DNA of 64,000 nt, from the NCBI GenBank assembly GCA_944739405.2, contig OX123187.2, positions 43,752,394 to 43,816,393 on the forward strand. Reading direction: 5' to 3'. The stretch comes from Euclidia mi. Taxonomy: Eukaryota > Arthropoda > Insecta > Lepidoptera > Erebidae. The notes under the pieces were generated by a model, which was not told the DNA's origin, searched no databases, and was given only the letters and a program-made list of their open reading frames with translations. Positions 60,811-64,000 of this stretch are shown piece after piece. Numbering within the stretch: the first letter of the stretch is position 1; the number at the start of each line of letters is the position of its first letter. The translations under genes were made by a program, and so were the position numbers.

Positions 60811-60887
60811 GCGCGTGCGGCGTGTGCGGCGTGCTGCGCCACCCACCCAGCAGCGGCGCCTCCCCGCTAGCACCCAGCAGTTTTAAT
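60744..60887 (-). CDS. CngL: Proposed N-terminal exon of the CNG channel gene
   Basis: A 144-bp exon candidate. Acceptor cttgtttgcacag|ATTAA at 60887 and donor GACAG|GTACTG at 60744. The frame is open throughout: LKLLGASGEAPLLGGWRSTP, then a His/Pro-rich part (HAPATPAPHHSHNHLAPPHC) ending NGTD. It leaves in phase 2 (AG), and the next known exon at 44860 begins with T that completes a codon, giving D-S-G-S-R. So phase, orientation and position all fit the cytoplasmic N-terminus before S1. GC-rich codons match the 44673 exon. N-termini of this family are poorly conserved, so homology is not shown here. Reading past the donor in this frame stops within seven codons (TAC TAA), so splicing at the exon-proximal donor is required. 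The alternative is GC-rich noncoding DNA. Confidence 0.6.
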
Positions 60888-61593
60888 CTGTGCAAACAAG
60901 ATTTTATCATTCTTTATGTGGACTAGAGGACTTGTAATGCGCTATTATTTTATGGAACCATACCTTATTTGCCTGGAGCAGAGAAGAGCGGAGTGGAGTT
61001 TTTACACATTTCTATTTATTTATTAAATTACACAGGACAGAATCTAATACATATGAGGCAAACATATAATAAGCAATAGAATTTTAAACTTAACTAGGTG
61101 CCTAAATATGCGTATACATCATGGTTCTATTGGTTGCATTACATCCGGACCGCTCCTCGCCACTCCAATGAACAGACAGTCTTAGACAAGAATGATTCCC
61201 GGGAACCTTAGACGGCACGGTATCCTTAGGTTTCACAGAACCCAGTTTAGAAATCGATCATTCAGACTATTACCCGACTGATTTGTTTGAAATGCATATA
61301 AGCACACAGCCTTGCTTATTACAAGCGGTTAGTATACGTAGCATGTGATTATAATAACACCAAGATTAACAGTAAGTATGACATTTTGGAAAATTTGAAT
61401 TCTTTATTTTGTTCAGAATGATCTCAGCATGGGTAACTAAGGTAACGTTTCTCAAAAGGCACTCCTATGAATGTTGTAAATTGTATGGAAAATATTGTAG
61501 TAAGACAAAATATATTTTTCTCTATTTGAACTGCTCTGTGATTGCCATTATGTCTGGACTTTAAAACAATATAAACCAAAAGATGAAAGATAA
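60888..61593. other. AT-rich DNA, no gene seen
   Basis: Upstream flank (intron) of the proposed N-terminal exon. Nothing recognised. Confidence 0.5.
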
Positions 61594-61799
61594 TCTTAAT
61601 ATATAAAATCCTTGCGTTACTGACTGACTGACAGACACGCTACAGCCGAAACTATTGGGCGCAGGAAGCTGAAATTTGGCATGTATGTTCCTTGGGGACC
61701 GTAGGGATGCACTAAGAAGGGATTTCCCGAAATTCGCACGGGATCGGCCAAAACGGGTAAATTAAAAAAAATGCAGGCGTAGCAGCTGGCGTCCTCTAG
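61594..61799 (+). mobile_element. Non-autonomous mini-Helitron, copy 4 (206 bp)
   Basis: A^TCTTAATATATAAAATCC start and CTAG^T end, nearly identical to 6119-6326. Confidence 0.82.
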
Positions 61800-61966
61800 T
61801 TAAATACAAAAAGCAATGACTCTGAGTTTGTTTTGGCTTTTCTTCACAAGAAGTCATTTAGCTATGAAAAGCCGGTTTCGTCCTAGGTTTTGACTTGTTT
61901 ATGTATTGTAAACAACCAAAATGCAGAAATAAATATGTCTTTATATCATTGACTCGGTCTTTATAT

Positions 61967-62199
61967 CCGTGTGGTGACTGATTAAGAATACGGATTGTCA
62001 CCACCCCATATCATCCCATGGGTGTCGTAAGAGCCGACAGAGGGAGCATATTATGCAGAAAACAGCACTGTAAGAGAAGGAAAACTTGATACAAACCCTA
62101 TACCAACCCGTTTGGCCAGCGTGGTATAGTAGGCCAATTCCTGCTTTCAAAGGAGAGGCCTAGTCCAGCAGTGGACTGATAAAGGCTGATGATGATGAT
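61967..62199 (+). mobile_element. 240-bp (GAT)n-tailed retroposon
   Basis: Full-length copy. 'tcattgactc' occurs 12 bases before its 5' start and again directly after its tail, a likely target duplication with extra untemplated bases at the 5' junction. Confidence 0.86.
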
Positions 62200-63897
62200 C
62201 ATTGACTCTAGCTTCGGATGTACCCAACTAATCTTGCAAATAATAAGTTTTAAGTTAAATTTCTTAACATATTAATTTTAGGATATAAATTAATGCCATG
62301 AATATATTTTGAAATATCAAGTAAATTACTAATTTTGAGTTCTGAAAAGGCGAATATAACTAGGCATGATCGGTCAATAAACCTGGAACCAAGAGGACAA
62401 ACATAAGTAATTCCATTGCTTATAAGTTTAATGAATCCTTCTGAATAAAGTAAACCTATCTCCTTACCCTAATCAATTTAAACTAGCCTTTCTTTTCGTA
62501 TCGTCACTAACACAACAAATCTAATGAACTCAGAAACAACAATTGTGATATAAAATTGTCTTTTTCTTTAAATGTAAATTATTTAAAAAATACTAAATAA
62601 AGTTTGTTTACCTCAAGACAAGTCTATTCGCAAATTCGCAACTAATCTACAAAGTTATGCAGATGCGAGTGTTGCCCTGAAAGGAAGGAGTCGTTTGGAG
62701 TCCAATCGACTTAGCGGCACACGAGCGGCCACCGGTACAAATTGGTTTTCCCAATACGAGCTCTGTGGAAGGCAGAGCGGTTAGAGCTGTTGTACCGTAA
62801 AATGAGATATAAACCGGTCAAAAATGCGATCGGTGGATTGGCGACTCGCCGCCGTCGCCGCCTGTACCGACCGACTGCTCGCTCATGCAACGTTATTCTT
62901 AACACAGTGCCAAGCTTTAAGGAGGTGATTGTTCCCGTTATTATGAACAATTTCTCTTTCTGACATTGTTGAAATCGAATCTAAAACTTATAACTTAATA
63001 AAAATTTACAAGATATTCCGATATAAAAGAGCTTAATGTGCTTCCATTCATAAAAAGAAACCTTTTCATTGTTCACGTGGCTCGTAATAATTCTTCAGCT
63101 TAAATAAATATTAAGCGTTTTAAAACCTCGAACAAGCAGCGAGTTTGAGAATTTTTAAACCATACCCTAACCATTATGAACTTAAATACCTATATATGAC
63201 CAGCTTTTCTCGTAGCTTCGTCTGCGTATTAAGATAAAAATAATACTTGTAACACCAGACAAGAAGTGGGTGCGTGCCAAATTTCATACAAACGCTGAGT
63301 CTTAACTATATTCACTTAACTATATCTAAGTAAAATTTCATCAAAGTCGATTGAGCGGCTTAGCCGTGAAAGCGTTACGAACAGACTAGGTATCTCATTT
63401 ACAATAATAATAATTATAGATAATCTCTCAATTTTGATCATAAAGCAGAATGTTTTTATTTCGACCAGAAAACTAGATATATTTAATTTCAGTGTATTAC
63501 TTAGAAATATATTTTGTTATTTGTCTATTTCCGTTGGCTCGGATATATTTCATTTGCATAAAAACAGGATTTGTTTTATGTACGTAACGCGCACATGTAA
63601 GTGTTCATGGGTCTTTTCACATATGAGGACGGAGGCTCATCGAGTCAACACTTGTGATTAAAGCGACACTTAAGGAAAGGGCTCTTGCTCCTGCAAACAA
63701 GTCTGAGGCCCTCGAACCTCTCACAGACGCCTTGATGGAGGCGACGCCGCGCGTTCCACAAAAAAAATTAATTCGCCTTTAAATATTCAACTTTAGTTTG
63801 TTAAGGTAAGCACTAAACGCGCTAAAATCCTTAAACAGTCGTTTAATTTCAATGTGTACATTCGAGTAATGCCAATGTACAAGGTACTAATATACGA
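62200..63897. other. DNA with a GC-richer island and old repeats, no gene confirmed
   Basis: 62690-62900 is GC-richer, with opposed open frames (Arg-rich TRRRRRLYRP on +); no family recognised. It could be an unrecognised exon or a repeat. 63185-63395 contains the common lepidopteran 'aaatttcatcaaagtcgat' repeat module. Confidence 0.4.
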
Positions 63898-64000
63898 CGT
63901 CCGGTTGGCGCAGCGGGAGTGTACGCGACTGCTACGCCGAAGGTCGCGGGTTCGATTCCCGCTCAAGTCAAACATTTGTGTGCATGTACATGGATGTTTG
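63898..64000 (+). mobile_element. tRNA-derived SINE, cut by the window end
   Basis: Same family as 6645-6905: A box tggcgcagcggg, B box ggttcgattcc, then 'cgctcaagtcaaacatttgt'. The body continues beyond 64000. Confidence 0.82.

Noticed and set aside
58066..60886. Frames of over 900 codons on both strands (Arg/Val-rich on +, Arg/Thr/Pro-rich on -)
   Set aside because: They are translations of the 93-bp minisatellite. A period divisible by three and GC-rich sequence keep frames open. The exon-supported frame is a third one that stops in each repeat.
62711..62963. Opposed Arg-rich frames in the 62.7-kb GC-richer patch
   Set aside because: No recognisable family and no splice context; kept only as a description of the stretch.
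63898..63975. Genuine tRNA gene (also at 6835-6905 and 18745-18815)
   Set aside because: A and B boxes are good, but each is followed by a shared SINE body and the same heads recur at several loci.

Overview
The window looks like a lepidopteran (moth or butterfly) nuclear genome segment. It is AT-rich and almost gene-free. It is dense in short mobile elements typical of Lepidoptera: tRNA-headed SINEs, non-autonomous Helitrons with A^TC...CTAG^T ends, retroposons ending in (GAT)n, and maT and mariner relics. It carries large introns of a conserved neuronal-type gene. No bacterial, viral, rRNA, CRISPR or operon structure was seen.

The only confidently recognised gene lies on the minus strand: a cyclic-nucleotide-gated cation channel subunit closest to the insect CngL type. 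Three exons are certain: 44860-44673 (N-terminal region and S1), 43651-43154 (S2 to pore helix) and 8764-8621 (selectivity filter, S6, start of C-linker). All junctions agree in phase. An intron of about 34.4 kb splits the selectivity-filter glycine codon. A fourth, more 5' exon is proposed at 60887-60744; its phase joins exactly to 44860. The C-linker and cyclic-nucleotide-binding exons are not visible below 8621, and the first exon is not visible above 60887, so the gene runs off both ends.

The most striking feature is at 58118-60810: 29 tandem copies of a 93-bp unit that starts inside the 3' end of the proposed 60744-60887 exon and crosses its 5' splice site. Each copy therefore carries an exon fragment, a CAG|GTA donor and a TACTAAC motif. 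Both strands are open for over 900 codons, but this follows from a unit length divisible by three and is not evidence of a protein.

The large intron also holds a three-copy tandem duplication (22057-33817) with mosaic similarity between copies and copy-specific insertions (a truncated non-LTR retroelement and a 77-bp-TIR MITE). Other regions: 1-8600 (GC-rich island, possible P-element-like relic split by a SINE, an orphan terminal-exon-like frame, tandem Helitrons); 8.8-22 kb (SINEs and a broken maT transposon); 34-43 kb (mostly unique AT-rich intron with a possible nested promoter); 45-58 kb (nested Helitron/LINE/SINE insertions and a deleted mariner); 61-64 kb (Helitron, SINEs).
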